A DNA stretch of 64,000 bases, from assembly GCA_015680685.1 (NCBI GenBank), contig MNCI01036292.1, positions 987,978 to 1,051,977 on the forward strand, read 5' to 3'. The stretch is from Gnetum montanum. Taxonomy: Eukaryota; Streptophyta; Gnetopsida; Gnetales; Gnetaceae. Below are positions 30,891-42,250 of the stretch, piece by piece. The position numbers were made by a program, and so were the translations under genes. The notes under the pieces are model-generated. The model made no database searches and was not told the origin of the DNA. It worked only from the letters and a program-made list of their open reading frames with translations. Each line of letters opens with the position of its first letter. Within the stretch, counting starts at the first letter, position 1.

Positions 30891-32536
30891 CTATAGTGAC
30901 CCAAAACATCGACAGTTGGAAAACACTGAGGGGTCGGCAGGCATGACAGTCTTGACCCTGTATCCGCGAGAGGGCCATGCTAGAAGTGTGTGAAAATATG
31001 GAGCATCCTGAATAGTCTAGTTGATCAGAAAGGAACTTAATTGACATCTATATAGCCTTTTGCAACATATATTTTGAAACGGAAATGGAAATGAAACATG
31101 ATGCTTAAAAATAAAGAAGCAGAATGATATTTGGAAATAAATCAAGCAGGAAACAACACAGGAAATAATGCAACATGCGACAGTAATAGGAAATAAAGAA
31201 AAATATAGTTAGGAGCATGCACCACTCCGAAGTTACAAATTTGCTTTGCCGAGGTGGATACAATTGATTGCACAGTGCGATGAAGTGTAGCAATCCAGAG
31301 AGTAACCAAGGTATGCAGAGTAGGAAGCTTGTGCACTTTGGACATGGACTTTGGTGCTAATAGTGCAGGGATTCGACCGAGGCAGTAGAATGGTGGATAG
31401 AATGGAATGTCAACTGAGGATGCTAACTATTCGTTGTGTTGTACAGAAAGCTTACAATGCTCGACGCTACAACTGGGGAGAATGTCAAATAGAAAAGTGA
31501 GACAAAAGAGATAGCCAAGGAGTTAGAGAACACCAAAACGTGAGAGCAAAAGGGATAGATAGCGAGACAATGCAAGAGCCAAAGAGTCTTTTTGTGTTGC
31601 TTGTCAGGATATTTATAGGACCAAGGGCATGCAGAAGGGGTCATTTGGAAGCCATGTGCCTTGGTCTTTTGTTGACTTGCTCATGCTTCACATGCCAATA
31701 TGGCCGTTAGGTGCTTATGACCATTGCGACTGTGAGTCCATGATGTTGCAACTCTGAGCCTGCCACATCATAATTGTGCTGTCAGCATTTGGAGATGTGT
31801 GCCAATGGTCAAATTAGGTGAAGTGCATTGATGTCACACAACCATCCGCATGCCTTGTTGTGCTTTGTAGCGTAACATGCTTGGCATAGTGTAGCACCAA
31901 TGTGTGTGTTGCATACTTGCTACGCTATGTAGCGTAGCGTAGCAACCGGCCTTAGTAGCAAAAACTTTTCCGATTTGCATACTTTGTTTCCTACGATGCA
32001 AGACTTACGAACTTTGATGTTCTTGTCATTCGAGCTACTTTCTGTCTCTTTTGTTGAATTGCTACACCTCGTTGCACCTTGTAGCTCAATGTAGCATAGT
32101 AGCAGACATAGTCCATTGCTTCCTGATAGAAAGGGACATCATTGTAAGACCCAAAACTGGGCGAGCAGGCTAACTATGAAACCGTTGCCATGCTACGTCA
32201 CGTGGCATGGTGTAACATAGTACTTGTTCTGCAATCGTCTTCTGAAGCTTGCTACGCTACATAGCGTAGTGTAGCATAGCAGACTTCGTGACTTAGAAAA
32301 CTTGCCAAATTATTTTTCGTGCACCCAGAGTGCTACTTCCAACTTCATGCTATTTTTGAGCAGGCTGTCAACCAGGCAAGATGACCTATAGATCCTGTTA
32401 ACACCTAAAGTAGAAAATTTGCCAAACTGGCCAACCTAATCTCATGGCATTCTCCTCCTGATGAACTGCCATAGCACTGCACGGATTGGAAGGCCTCGTG
32501 AAGTGAGGATGACCTCGTATTTTTTGAGGTGTTTCA
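30891..32536 (-). repeat. LTR D (1.65 kb)
   Basis: On the minus strand it starts TGAAACACCTCAAAAAATAC (32536) and ends ...CACTATAG (30891). TATA (CTATAAATATCC on the minus strand) lies at 31611-31620. U3 contains several TGCTACGCTA/TAGCGTAGCA palindromes at 31860-32290. It is homologous in inverse orientation to the LTR at 43395-45084. It may be the 5' LTR of A, with B' nested in its gag. Confidence 0.82.
31860..32290. repeat. U3 palindrome cluster in LTR D
   Basis: Repeated inverted words such as GCTACGCTATGTAGCGTAGC (near 31918) and GCTACGCTACATAGCGTAGT (near 32254), plus shorter half-sites. They lie upstream of the TATA box with respect to LTR transcription. Confidence 0.8.
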
Positions 32537-32686
32537 TTACGCTACCATTGTAGATGTCTCATGTTTGCCATCAGACCTACCAAGCCCTGCAAATGGCACA
32601 ACCCAATGCAAGGCTATGGTTTTTTCCACCAGCCATGTAAATGGCCTAGCCCATAGTGCAACCCTTGGCTACTACTACAATAGCAC
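32537..32686 (+). pseudogene. Gag N-terminal fragment
   Basis: Plus-strand piece similar to 33955-34090 (GCAACCCAATGCAAGGCTATGG beside GTGCAACCCAACATGGGGCT), trapped between the D and B-type LTRs. It is too short to assign to a particular element. Confidence 0.45.
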
Positions 32687-33679
32687 TGTACTGTTCGAAA
32701 TCGTCAGTCTCTGGTTGGAATGAAACAGAAACTTGGAGATCCCCGGATGTGCATAGAAGACCCTACCTTTACCTGAGGGCAAGCTAGAATTAATGAAGGC
32801 AAAGTACCTTAGATGGTCTGCACGTGGATCAAGCAAGGATTTCCCTAAACATACACCGATATGCTATACACTGGGTTATACGTAGACTGCGTAATTGATG
32901 TAAAACAGTGTGTAAACAGCGTAACTGATGTAAACATAGCATAAACATACAATAGCATAAATAGTAAACAGGCAAGGATGAATAAAACTGTAACAAATTG
33001 TAGTAAAGAAATGCAGCAATGTTATTGCAAAATGAGAGTTACAATGCACCAGTCTAACGCAGTTGTGGTTCTGACACAAGGCAGACGATTAGCCCTGGTG
33101 GATGCAGGGATGATCGTGTATACTGGCTTAAATTGTAGGCACAATGTAAAGGTTGTATGCTGAGCGTATAGGGTAAGGTCCAGTGTACAGGGTTTCTGCT
33201 CTAGTCTCACAATGTCTCTGTTTCTCTTTTTCTCTGGTTTGCTCAAAATTTCTAACCCCGATCTAATGAAAAATTGGGGTTTTTATACAGGTTTAGACGT
33301 TAGACTCGGGTTGGGTGACATGTGGCGCATTGACCGAGTGCAAAAGAATAATATTTTACAAGTGTATAGCATGTTGTACGCCAGCGTATACTACTATACA
33401 TATTGGACGTATACGCTGGGCGTGTACACTGTAGATGCTGGGCATATACGCTGTATATGCTGGGTGTATACATTGGGCGTATACGCTGGGCATGCAGGAT
33501 GTGAATGCTCAGCGTATGGACTCTAGGATACATGATGTCAACACCTAAAGATTACTCTATTCGTGTGAGTTGATGCTCTATCCAGATCTTGTTCTGAAAT
33601 TTTGTTTCCATGCCATCTCCGAGGATTGCGTGTCGGGCGTATATACCAGTCGTACATGTTGAGTGTACATGTGAGGCGT
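32687..33679 (-). repeat. Inverted truncated LTR of family B (copy 4)
   Basis: Reverse complement of the B LTR from about 11240 to 12241, more diverged than the other copies. It has AGCGTATACGCC palindromes (33375-33510) and a weakened TATA near 33291. The U3 start and PBS are absent, so it is a fragment and not a solo LTR. Confidence 0.75.
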
Positions 33680-34942
33680 TTACACTATGGCTACTGTGGG
33701 TGACCACAGCAATCACAGGGCGTTTCAACGCCTGCTCTCCCCTGTCTCACCTATTCTGTTCTTAGTTACTTTCCAACCATAGGCTATTCAACAGTCAATC
33801 TCTGCAAGGCAGCACATGCCAATTATGGCCACCTTGTGACATGTGCATACCATACCAACTTTGCAAACATACACAACTACTACCTCATTCATGTCAACTC
33901 CATCCATTGTGGTGGGCCGCGGCCCATCCACATGGTGGGCCCCATTTGCCTCTACGCCTATTCTACAACTATCGCAAATGTCTCATTATGCATGTTCTTG
34001 AATACACTAAGCCTTGTAGAAGGTGCAACCCAACATGGGGCTATGGTCTACACTGCCAGCGACACAAGCAATCCATCCAGTAGCCCAACCCATAGTTGCT
34101 GCCCAAACAACACCACCTGCTGGGTGGTGGAAAACCCAAGTAGTACCACTTGCAGGGTTCATCCCAACGGTACCACTGATGGGTCACACTACTACTCTCA
34201 CCATGCCATATGTGGGGGCTGCCTTTACAGCACCCCAACCCTCTACGATGTCGTCGGGTCTAGACCAAGCATTTCAGCATATCTAGACCCTCACTCAGGA
34301 AATAAAATGCCTCAAGGCTGCTGGTTCTAACACAGTACAGGTCATGGAGTTTTACCAATATGACCCCATCAGCCTTGCAATCCTTACTTTGACATTGTCC
34401 CTAGGGATGTCTCTTCCACACTTCACGAAGTATGATGGGGAGGGGGATCCCAACATGCATCTTGTTACCTTCAAGTGTGAGTCTTTCCTATTGCAATAAT
34501 GGTTGCACATGATTATTCACATCTTCGCCATGTTCTTAGCCAGAAAAGCTTTGGATTGGTACCCTGTGCTGCCACGCTCATCCATTTCGACTTTGGAAGA
34601 GCTACTGACCTAATTCGTGACATGCTTCAACTATAACTTGAAGCCAGAAACCATGCTAGATCAGTTGATGAGCATGAAGCAAGACCCTTTAGAGCCAATT
34701 CATAAGTTCATTCAATGTTGGAGTGCCATCCTTAATGAAATCCGTGAGTCCATCACAGAGGCCCACTTGTTGGCCATTTTTCAAGGGTGCAGTAAATGAC
34801 TTCATCAAGTTAAAACTGTACTACCTCGATCCTCGCTCTCTTAGTCAAGCTTTCACCCAAACTAAGAGCATACAAGATGCAGCCAAGGCAAGCAAAGACC
34901 CAGCCTAAACGATGGCAAAGTAAGCATTACACAAAAGCATTT
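33680..34942 (+). pseudogene. Gag of element F, 3' truncated
   Basis: Plus-strand gag with the N-terminal Pro/Thr-rich region, a capsid block around 34405-34470 (LPHFTKYDGEGDPNMHLVTF), WLHMIIHIFAMF, and the KPETMLDQLMSMKQ and KLYYLDPRSLSQAFTQTKS helical region (34640-34870). The basic region and zinc knuckle are missing, because the frame meets the antisense gene (reverse-strand exon 4 end) at about 34935. It has stops and frameshifts. The protease of F is absent, so a deletion removed gag C-terminus, protease, spacer and exons 5-7 of the antisense gene. Confidence 0.8.
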
Positions 34943-34944
34943 AC

Positions 34945-37559
34945 CAATGGGGGGTTGCGTCCTCTGTAGCTTAAGCTGTAGTTTTTGTCCCTCCTCTTCC
35001 TCCACGCGAAGGGTTTACCTGGCTGGGGGAGGCCTCTTCCTTCATAACTCCTTAGGCATGGTCTCATCCATGAGATGCTCTCCTTGTGTCATGCTATCAG
35101 CTATAGCAAGGGGTGTCTCTCCCACGTTGTCTTCACCATGAATGCTGCGAGCTGCCAGACCTTTGGTCATTACAAATAGCGACTCCCCGACTACTTCAGG
35201 GAGATCTTGGGCTCGCATGGTTTGGAGCACCTACCAAATCCAGGGCTTGAGAATCTAGTTGCAATCATGCATGACCCAAGCTCCATCCTCTTGAGCCACC
35301 AAAAACTCTACAAAGTGCTTCAGGCAGCATATGTAGAAAGCATAGTGTATGTTGGAGCGAGACTCGATTTCTTCATGGAGTCCCAAAATCTCAAGTTGCA
35401 AGCCCTTACATAGGAAGTTGGCCCAGTCATAATAGGCCCCTTCCTCCATAACCTCTTACATTATCTAGGCCTCGTCAAGCCCCAAGACCTTCCCTTGGGT
35501 GAGTATTTTGGGAAATGCGTAGGCACAGAAGGTTGGGTAAATCTCCATGGACAGTCCGCTCTCAAGCTTGTCCATGGGGAACCCTCTTCGCTCCTTAGCA
35601 AGCCGCAACCACTCCTCGATGTCCCTCTTCATTAGGGTCAGCTCTTGATTGTGCCTCAACCCTATGGGGGTGCCGTCAGTAGGAACACTGCATAGGTTCA
35701 TAAATAGCTAGTCATTGATTTGAATGACTACCCACACACCACATACGTGCATGCGAAAATAGCCTTCCTTCTTAGAGAAGGAGTTTACCAGAGAAAGCAT
35801 CTTGGCAACCAAAATGTTAGGATTAGGAGCCACAAACAGATCCATGAGTTCCACCTTTTGGATGTTCTTGACTAGGAAGGTTGGGGCCCTCTCATCCAAC
35901 TAGCATTGGCATGCTACCACTTATTCGTATTTGAAATAAATGTTTGCTCCTTGCATCTCAATGGTTACCACCGTCACCTCCTACGGTTTCTTCACCCCTA
36001 CAATAGTTTCAGTAAAAACACACTTAGCATAATGACACAGAAAATACATGGGCTGTAAAAAGAACTTGGGCATGCTCCACCTACCTTTAGATCCACTGGG
36101 TCTATATGGTAATGGGGATAGTGGAAGTACGGCTACCATAGCTTCTTCAACCATGACCGGCTTGAAGGGTTGTTCCCGCTTCCTATCTAGCCAACCCTTC
36201 TCCTCACATTGATGGTAGATGATGGGAAAATTGCATAGGTAAGTATGGTATTCCCCCCCACACTGGCCGATCATGCCCGCTCACAAATTCTTGGTGGAAG
36301 AGAACTCTTGCAAGGATAGTTGCACTGTAGCTAGCAGACCTGATCAGTCACCCCTTATCATCAATATAGAACTTGCTGACAAACACACACTATTAGCATT
36401 TGGCCAATATGGTCGGCATTTCACAACATAGCGGAGCTCGGTTGCAAAACTCACCCGCTGGCACAATAGACAGTCCGCTGTGGGTTCCGGAAGTACATCG
36501 CCATGTAACATGCAAGGAATAGTATGTTGTACTGGTTATAATAGCTATATTCAGGCATGTCCCAGATCCAGGCTAAACACTTCAATCTTGTTGAGTGTTG
36601 GCTGGACCCCTCTCTCTGCCTACTAGAAAATGCCCCATTGGTAAAAATTCTTAGAATGTTGGGACTTGTCTGAGGAAACATGGTCTCTATTATCCAGGAT
36701 GACTCCACCTCCTCCAAGGAGGACTAAATGATCACGCTAAAGTGACTAAGAAGAAATTGCAAAAGGTCTTGCACCCCATTCTCTGAACCAGAATGCTCAG
36801 TCTCCTAAATGTATCTAGGAAGGAGGGACGCCAGCCACAGGTTTGCTCACATCGCACAAGACCCTGCTGATGTCTAAAATGATCAATCTGGGCCTCGGTC
36901 CCACCTTGCATGTCACAATCAGCAAATGTTAGCACTATACATACTTAAAGGCAATACATGTGCAACATAGCAAAGTCTAGCGGTCCATGTACATAGCATA
37001 GCATAATCCTCTGCCCATACATAGCGTAGCAAGGGTGTGAAAGCCTAGCATAGCAAAAACATGTGAATAAGCCTGGCATAGCAACAAAACAGCTGATAAC
37101 ATATTCTAATAAAATGCATGTTGCGCTACCACATCATACATGGCCTAGCCATCCCAAGAGTTTTATGTTACAGCATGCTAGGGTCAAGCAATTTAAATTG
37201 CCCCAGCCTCCATGGTAATGACAACCACAGTGGTGGTGGTATCAATGACCCTGCATGCAATCATGATGCCACATTCTTACATCTTCCACAACTAAGACAG
37301 TGATGGCAGCAATGCAAAGGTCAAACTAACATAACCACATAAAATGTAGGTAGTTGAGAATGAATGCCAAACAAATAGAGTGAAAAAAGAAGAGCAAGGA
37401 ACAACTGAAAGCGCAAGAATGGAAAGGCAAAGGGTACATAGTAACTTACTGGGTCAGCAGTGTGCTCTGCAGCACCACGACACATGCTTGTGGCACATGT
37501 TCCAAGGCGTTCTTCACCTCCTCAACTTTTGTAAACACCAGATAGGTCTTAGGAGCCAT
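34945..37559 (-). pseudogene. Antisense gene of element F, exons 1-4
   Basis: The minus strand is opposite to gag-pol of F. Exon 1 (37559-37450) is uninterrupted: it starts MAPKTYLVFTKVEEVKNALE and ends in a good donor (CCCA|GTAAGT). Exon 2 is about 36904-36455 (donor GCGG|GTGAGT), exon 3 36371-36085 (donor AAAG|GTAGGT), exon 4 35997-34945, ending CCCATTG|GTAAAT as in A and I. Introns 2 and 3 are 83 and 87 bp. Conserved blocks include IGQCGGEYHTY (exon 3), VVIQIND (exon 4), EEGAYYDWANFLCKGLQ and LKHFVEFLV. Exons 5-7 are missing by deletion. Unrecognised protein, same family as A; joined frames are imperfect at exon 1/2. Confidence 0.7.
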
Positions 37560-37710
37560 TGCCCTATTTTCAGATTTTCACCTCTCACTGCAAAAGATTG
37601 CTTTATCAGCCAAATGACACGATTTCTCCATGCTCCAAAATTACCTTATGCTTGGATGTGGGCTCTGCACTCTTATGGTAAAAATGGAAAAATTGGTAGG
37701 GTTCAAACCC

Positions 37711-37719
37711 TATTTATAG
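37711..37719 (-). promoter_or_regulatory. TATA box of antisense gene F
   Basis: The minus strand reads CTATAAATAGGG, about 155 bp upstream of the exon 1 ATG at 37559. It is followed, as in A, by the shared words GTGCAGAGCCCACAT. Confidence 0.6.
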
Positions 37720-37829
37720 TTGTAATGACAAGGTGGGGAAACTTTCCCCTCTCTCTCTCTTATTAATGGGAGGCACATCGTACAGCGTAGCATGCTCACC
37801 ACGACATCATAACACTATTAGCATTAAAG

Positions 37830-38340
37830 CCTTGACATGATTCGAGCCAGCTACTCGCCTTCCCAAAAATAAAAAATATATATGTTTTTGATTAAGGGTC
37901 CAAAAATACCATAAACTAGTAATCCTACTAATTGGGATACGATTGGTCTGAAAAGACCTTAAACTAAGCAGCCCTAGCATGGTCGCAACCCTGATGATCC
38001 ACGATGACATTAAACTAACAACACCGCATGATTGCATCAGTAGCTTTTGTGTCTTCTTCCACACGGAAATGTCGCAATTTCTAGTAATTTTGTGTCCATA
38101 GTTCATATTTTTGCATTAATAATTCAGCACTTCTCATATCCACAAAGTTTTCTATTCCGCATACTATTATTTTGCATGACATGTCGAAATTTGGCAGTCT
38201 GAAATGACACTAAACTAGCACTTTGACACTTGCATATCGATAGCCACACAGCTTCACACCAGTAGTTTTACACCTCTTACAGTCCCACACTCTTGTGCCT
38301 TGGTGATCCACCCTAATCTTAAAATGGCAAACTCATAACC
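37830..38340. repeat. Spacer hairpin minisatellite of F (promoter side)
   Basis: Units such as GGTCTGAAAAGACCTTAAAC near 37947 form a perfect 5-bp stem with a GAAA loop. Others are more decayed (GATGACATTAAACTAACA, GTCTGAAATGACACTAAACT). It matches the A spacer at 2990-3450 in the same orientation relative to pol. Confidence 0.65.
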
Positions 38341-38449
38341 TCGTCACTGCTTTGCAAATTTCCGTCGCAAAATATCTTTGATAAGCGTCTCTTAACTAGG
38401 CTTGCATCATATGATGGTAGGTCAAGTGGGAAAAGGGAATCCATCGTGA

Positions 38450-39640
38450 CCTTTCCATCCCTTTGATGATAGTAGGACCATAGGGTAAACTTGCAAGACA
38501 ATTGAACCCTGACATGATTGACTGAGGATCGACCACAACTAGCACTATAGCAACCTTAGAGGCATCCCCAGACTGGCCTGAGCATCTAGTCAAAAATCTA
38601 GGCCTAGAGGCCAGGGATGTAACTGAGGATCCTCTCATCAAGACACCTATGACCACGTCAAAGGGGGAGGTGAAAACATTAAAACTCAGCTCCCTCCTAG
38701 ACACACAAACGCACAAAGATGTAGCTAAGATTCTGCAAGATAACATTGACATCTTCGCATGGTCATACAGTGACATGCCAGGTCTGGATCCGCGATAGGT
38801 TTAGCACAACATCATCCTAGACCCACACGTGAAGGCAGTCAAGCGGAAGACTTGCAAAATTAAACTAGAAATTACGCTAGCTGTGAGGGACAAAATCACT
38901 AAGCTCTACCAAGTTGGTTTCATCCATGTGGTCGACTATTCAGATTGGGTGTCCAATGTTGTTGTGGTTTCAAGGAAAATGGGAGGGATACAGATCTGTA
39001 TAGACTTTCGGGATTTGAACAAGGTGACGATCAAAGAGAACTTCCCACTTCCAAGTATTGATTAGCTTATCGACACCATGGCTGGCCATGCTCTACTATC
39101 CTTCATGGATGGTTTCTCTGGATACAACCAAAATCACATTAACCCAAAGCACCAGCTTTCCACAACCTTCATGACATCATGGGGAACATTCTGCTATACC
39201 ATGATGCCTTTCAGGCTTAAGAATTCTTGAAAAACCTACCAGCGAGCCATGAATTACATTTTTAGTGACTACATCCTGGAAACATTAAACGACTACATGG
39301 ACGATATAGTAATCAAGTCCAAGGATGTATTTGACCACCCACACGATCTAGGCGTAGTCCTCAAATGCTGCCAAATGCATGACTTATGCCTCAATCTTAA
39401 GAAATGCATCCTCGGGGTGAAAATCGGATGCATGCTAGAGTTCATGGTATCGGAGGCCAAAATACGGGTGGATCTCGACAAAGTCAAGGCCAGCATCAAC
39501 TTAGTGCCTCTCAAAAACCTTAAGGAGTTACACGGTTTACAAGGTAGAATGCAATTCATTAGTAGGTTTATAGCAAGGTTGACTGATAAGTTATACCCCA
39601 TGCAACATCTTCTAAAGAAGGGGGTTAACTTCAAATGGAT
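38450..39640 (+). pseudogene. Reverse transcriptase of element F
   Basis: Plus-strand RT in one frame that continues through the entire pol. Blocks: GP.GKLARQLNPDMID (38472), the DIFAWSYSDMPGLDPR pre-RT block (38750), CIDFRDLNKVTIKENFPLPS (about 39000), LLSFMDGFSGYNQ, then YMDDIVIKSK with the catalytic YMDD at about 39293-39304. The thumb with GRMQFISRFIARLTDKLYP ends near 39600. Stops interrupt it, for example TAG for Q in PSIDQLID (39063) and TGA in the NSG.TYQ block (39228). Confidence 0.9.
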
Positions 39641-40049
39641 GACCCAGTGTCAACAAGCCTTCGACATCTTGAAGGAGGAACTCTCACACCTCCCGACTAT
39701 GCATTTGCCACAAGGGAACAAACCCTTCTTCATCTACCTCGCCACCTCTGATACGTCTATCTCCACACTGCCGTGTCAAAAACGGGATGATGGTTTTGAG
39801 ATACCGGTTTACTATCTAAGTCACGTGCTAATAGCGCATGAGAAAAGGTACAACAAAGTGGAAAGGAATTTCCTAGCCCTAGTGTTCGCACTAAAAATGT
39901 GGCGGCATTACCTTTTCCGCAGCAAAGCCAATATCATTTGCAAGAGCAATGTACTCTGGGCTATCACTAACAACTTATACGAAAGTAGCAGGATAGCCCG
40001 ATGGAAGGCAATAACCGTAGAGTTCGATCTACACTATGTAAGTTAGTCA
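39641..40049 (+). pseudogene. RT-linked RNase H of element F
   Basis: Same frame as RT. It shows FFIYLATSDTS (first Asp), YYLSHVLIAHEKRYNKVERN, FLALVFALKMWRHYLF and RIARWKAITVEFDLHYVS. The NIICKSN position again lacks the usual Asp, so the fold is kept but the site is degenerate. A TAG follows VS at 40047. Confidence 0.85.
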
Positions 40050-40600
40050 TTGACAAAGGGTCAAGCCATAGCAACCCAACTCATGGCTTCGCCAATCGAT
40101 AATCAAGCAACCATAGGCCCTGAATTCTTGATCGAATACATCAGCAATGTCCATGTCATCTTGTTGCATTTTGAAGCCACATTACATTTCAAGGATGCAT
40201 CAACCGCGCAAGGAGGTAGCGCCACTGCCATAATCACATTCCCCTCTAGGGAAATGCATCCATCTTCTTACCAATTTACATTCCCTTGTACAAATAATGT
40301 GGAAGAATAGGAGGGGCTACTTAGAGGCCTCTTAACTAACCAAGTGGTACGTGTACAATGCCTGGCCATCCAGGGAGATTCATAATTAGCTGTGAATCAG
40401 GTCACCGAGGTCTACGCCTGCAAGGCCATGCACCTGCAACCCTACTGTGATCTGGAAAAAATCCTGCTTAAGCGATTCGCAATCATAAATGTGCAACATG
40501 TTCCACGTAACGAAAACACCATGGTAGATTCTTTAGCTAACCTCACACTAAACATTTCATCACATTCTCTAGCAAACCTTCCAATCTTGATTATAGAATG
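40050..40600 (+). pseudogene. Archaeal-type second RNase H of element F
   Basis: After LTKGQAIATQL and a linker, the domain shows LHFEATLHFKDAST, CTNNVEE*EGLLRGL, IQGDS*LAVNQVT and HVPRNENTMVDSLANL. This is the order of conserved acidic blocks of the extra RNase H characteristic of the plant Tat lineage. The first acidic site is altered (HFEA for the usual F/ADGA). Two stops fall in conserved positions (after EE, and after GDS where Q is usual). Confidence 0.82.
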
Positions 40601-41894
40601 CATAGAGCCTATCATTGAGGTGGAACACATGGCATCTGTCAGTGCTACGGATACCCAGGAATGGTACGCTAACATCAAAGCTTATCTACAGCATGGAAAG
40701 GCCCCAAAAGGATTGACATCCACCCAAAGAGATGCAATCCTCAAGCATGCTTGGTAGTACATGCTCATGGGAAATGACACCCTATGCCAACGCTCCTACG
40801 ATGGGGTATTTTTGGCATGCTTAGGTGGCGAGCAAGCACAGAAGGTAGTTAATGAAGTACATGAGGGGCTGTGCAGTGGACACATAGCACCCAGGGCTAT
40901 GGCTACCAAAATCATATGTCTAGGGTACTACTGGTCCCACATGGAACATGATTGCCTATCAAAAGTCAAGACGTGTGACACATGCCAAAGATATGCAAAT
41001 CTCATACACATAGTTCCTATAGACTTACATCCAACTCAAATCACGTGGCCCTTCCAACGATGGGGATTAGACCTCATAGGGCCTATCACACCTAAGTCCT
41101 CCACAGGGCATAGCTTCATTATCATTGCTTCCAAGTATTTTACCAAGTCGGTTAAGCCTATTCCCCTAAGGAAAATGACATCGCACCAAATCTGCCATTT
41201 TATCCTCAACAACATAGTAATAAGGTTTGGGCTTCCAATGACTATTGTGACCAACAATGGGCCATAATTCAGTAGTACAAAAACCCAAATCTTTTGTAGC
41301 AATATAGGCATTAAAAAATCATTTTCTTCCCCTTATTATTCATAGGCAAACGGGCAAGCGGAGGCTACAAATAAGTCCATCAGCAACTTGCTAAAGCAGA
41401 TGCTCAAAAACAGCAAGAGATAGTGGCACGAGAAAATCCTCTACATCCTGTGGGCCTACCGAATGACATGCAGAACTGCAACAAGTAAGATCCCTTATAG
41501 TCCTTTTTACAGATCTGAAGCTATATTGCCTCTTGAGTTGCAGGTACCATCGCTCCAGATAATCCTCGCAGACATTGTAATCGAAGCCCGGAATAGCGAG
41601 TTGCAAATCATCGACCTTGACTCAGTGGAGGAGCAATGCACATAGATGTTATGATGCATCGAGCACTACCAAAGAAAGTAGTAGTGGAAGCACCGTGCAG
41701 ACTTTCATCGATGGCCAGTGTAGAGGGGAGACCTCATCCTCAAACCCACCCATGAACATGCAAGAAAATTCTTAGCCAACTGGAAAGGCTCTTACGTGGT
41801 CACTAAAGCCTTCAGGAATGGATCCTTCAAGCTAGCGGACATGAATGACAATGAGTTCATCAACCCAGTGAATCACCTGTACCTCAAGCTATAA
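40601..41894 (+). pseudogene. Integrase of element F, complete with stops
   Basis: Integrase with an H2C2 zinc finger (HEGLCSGHIAPR...CDTC; about 40860-40985) and a core with WGLDLIGPI (first Asp, about 41068). The second catalytic site, near 41251, reads TNNGP, so Asp is replaced by Asn. The NGQAEATNKS block supplies the Glu (about 41355). The C-terminal part has WHEKILYILWAYR, GDLILKP, NWKGSYVVTKAF and ends NHLYLKL* at 41892-41894. In-frame stops occur at 41266, 41343, 41422 and elsewhere. The end of pol is followed directly by a minisatellite. Confidence 0.87.
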
Positions 41895-42250
41895 TACATC
41901 TGAAGCACTATGGCAGTAGCATCGAGCATCGTCCACTATGATGTTAAAGTAGCACCAACACTGAGTAGCATCTACAATGACGATAAACTAGTGGCATAAG
42001 GCATCGTCTGCTATGATGTTAAACTGGCACCAGAACCGAGTAGTGTCCACAATGATGATAAACTAGTGGCATCAGGCATCATCCACTACAATGTTAAACT
42101 ACTAGCACTGAGCAGTGTCTGCAATGACAATAAACTAGCGACATCAGGCATTGTCCTCTACGATGATAAAATAGCATGTATGGTCCTTTGGGATCTTAAA
42201 CCAGCACAGTGGTCTGCTGAGACCTTAAATTAGCTTCACGTTACATCCTC
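41895..42250. repeat. Post-pol hairpin minisatellite of F
   Basis: About eight units of roughly 40 bp: GCATCGTCCACTATGATGTT then AAACTGGCACC. CATCGT...ATGATG can pair. It ends with GGTCTGCTGAGACCTTAAAT, which has a perfect 5-bp stem. The layout (hairpin, then TTAAACT) matches the arrays of the other elements. Confidence 0.7.

Noticed and set aside
32687-33679. Solo LTR of family B
   Set aside because: The U3 start is missing and no target duplication is visible; it is a fragment.
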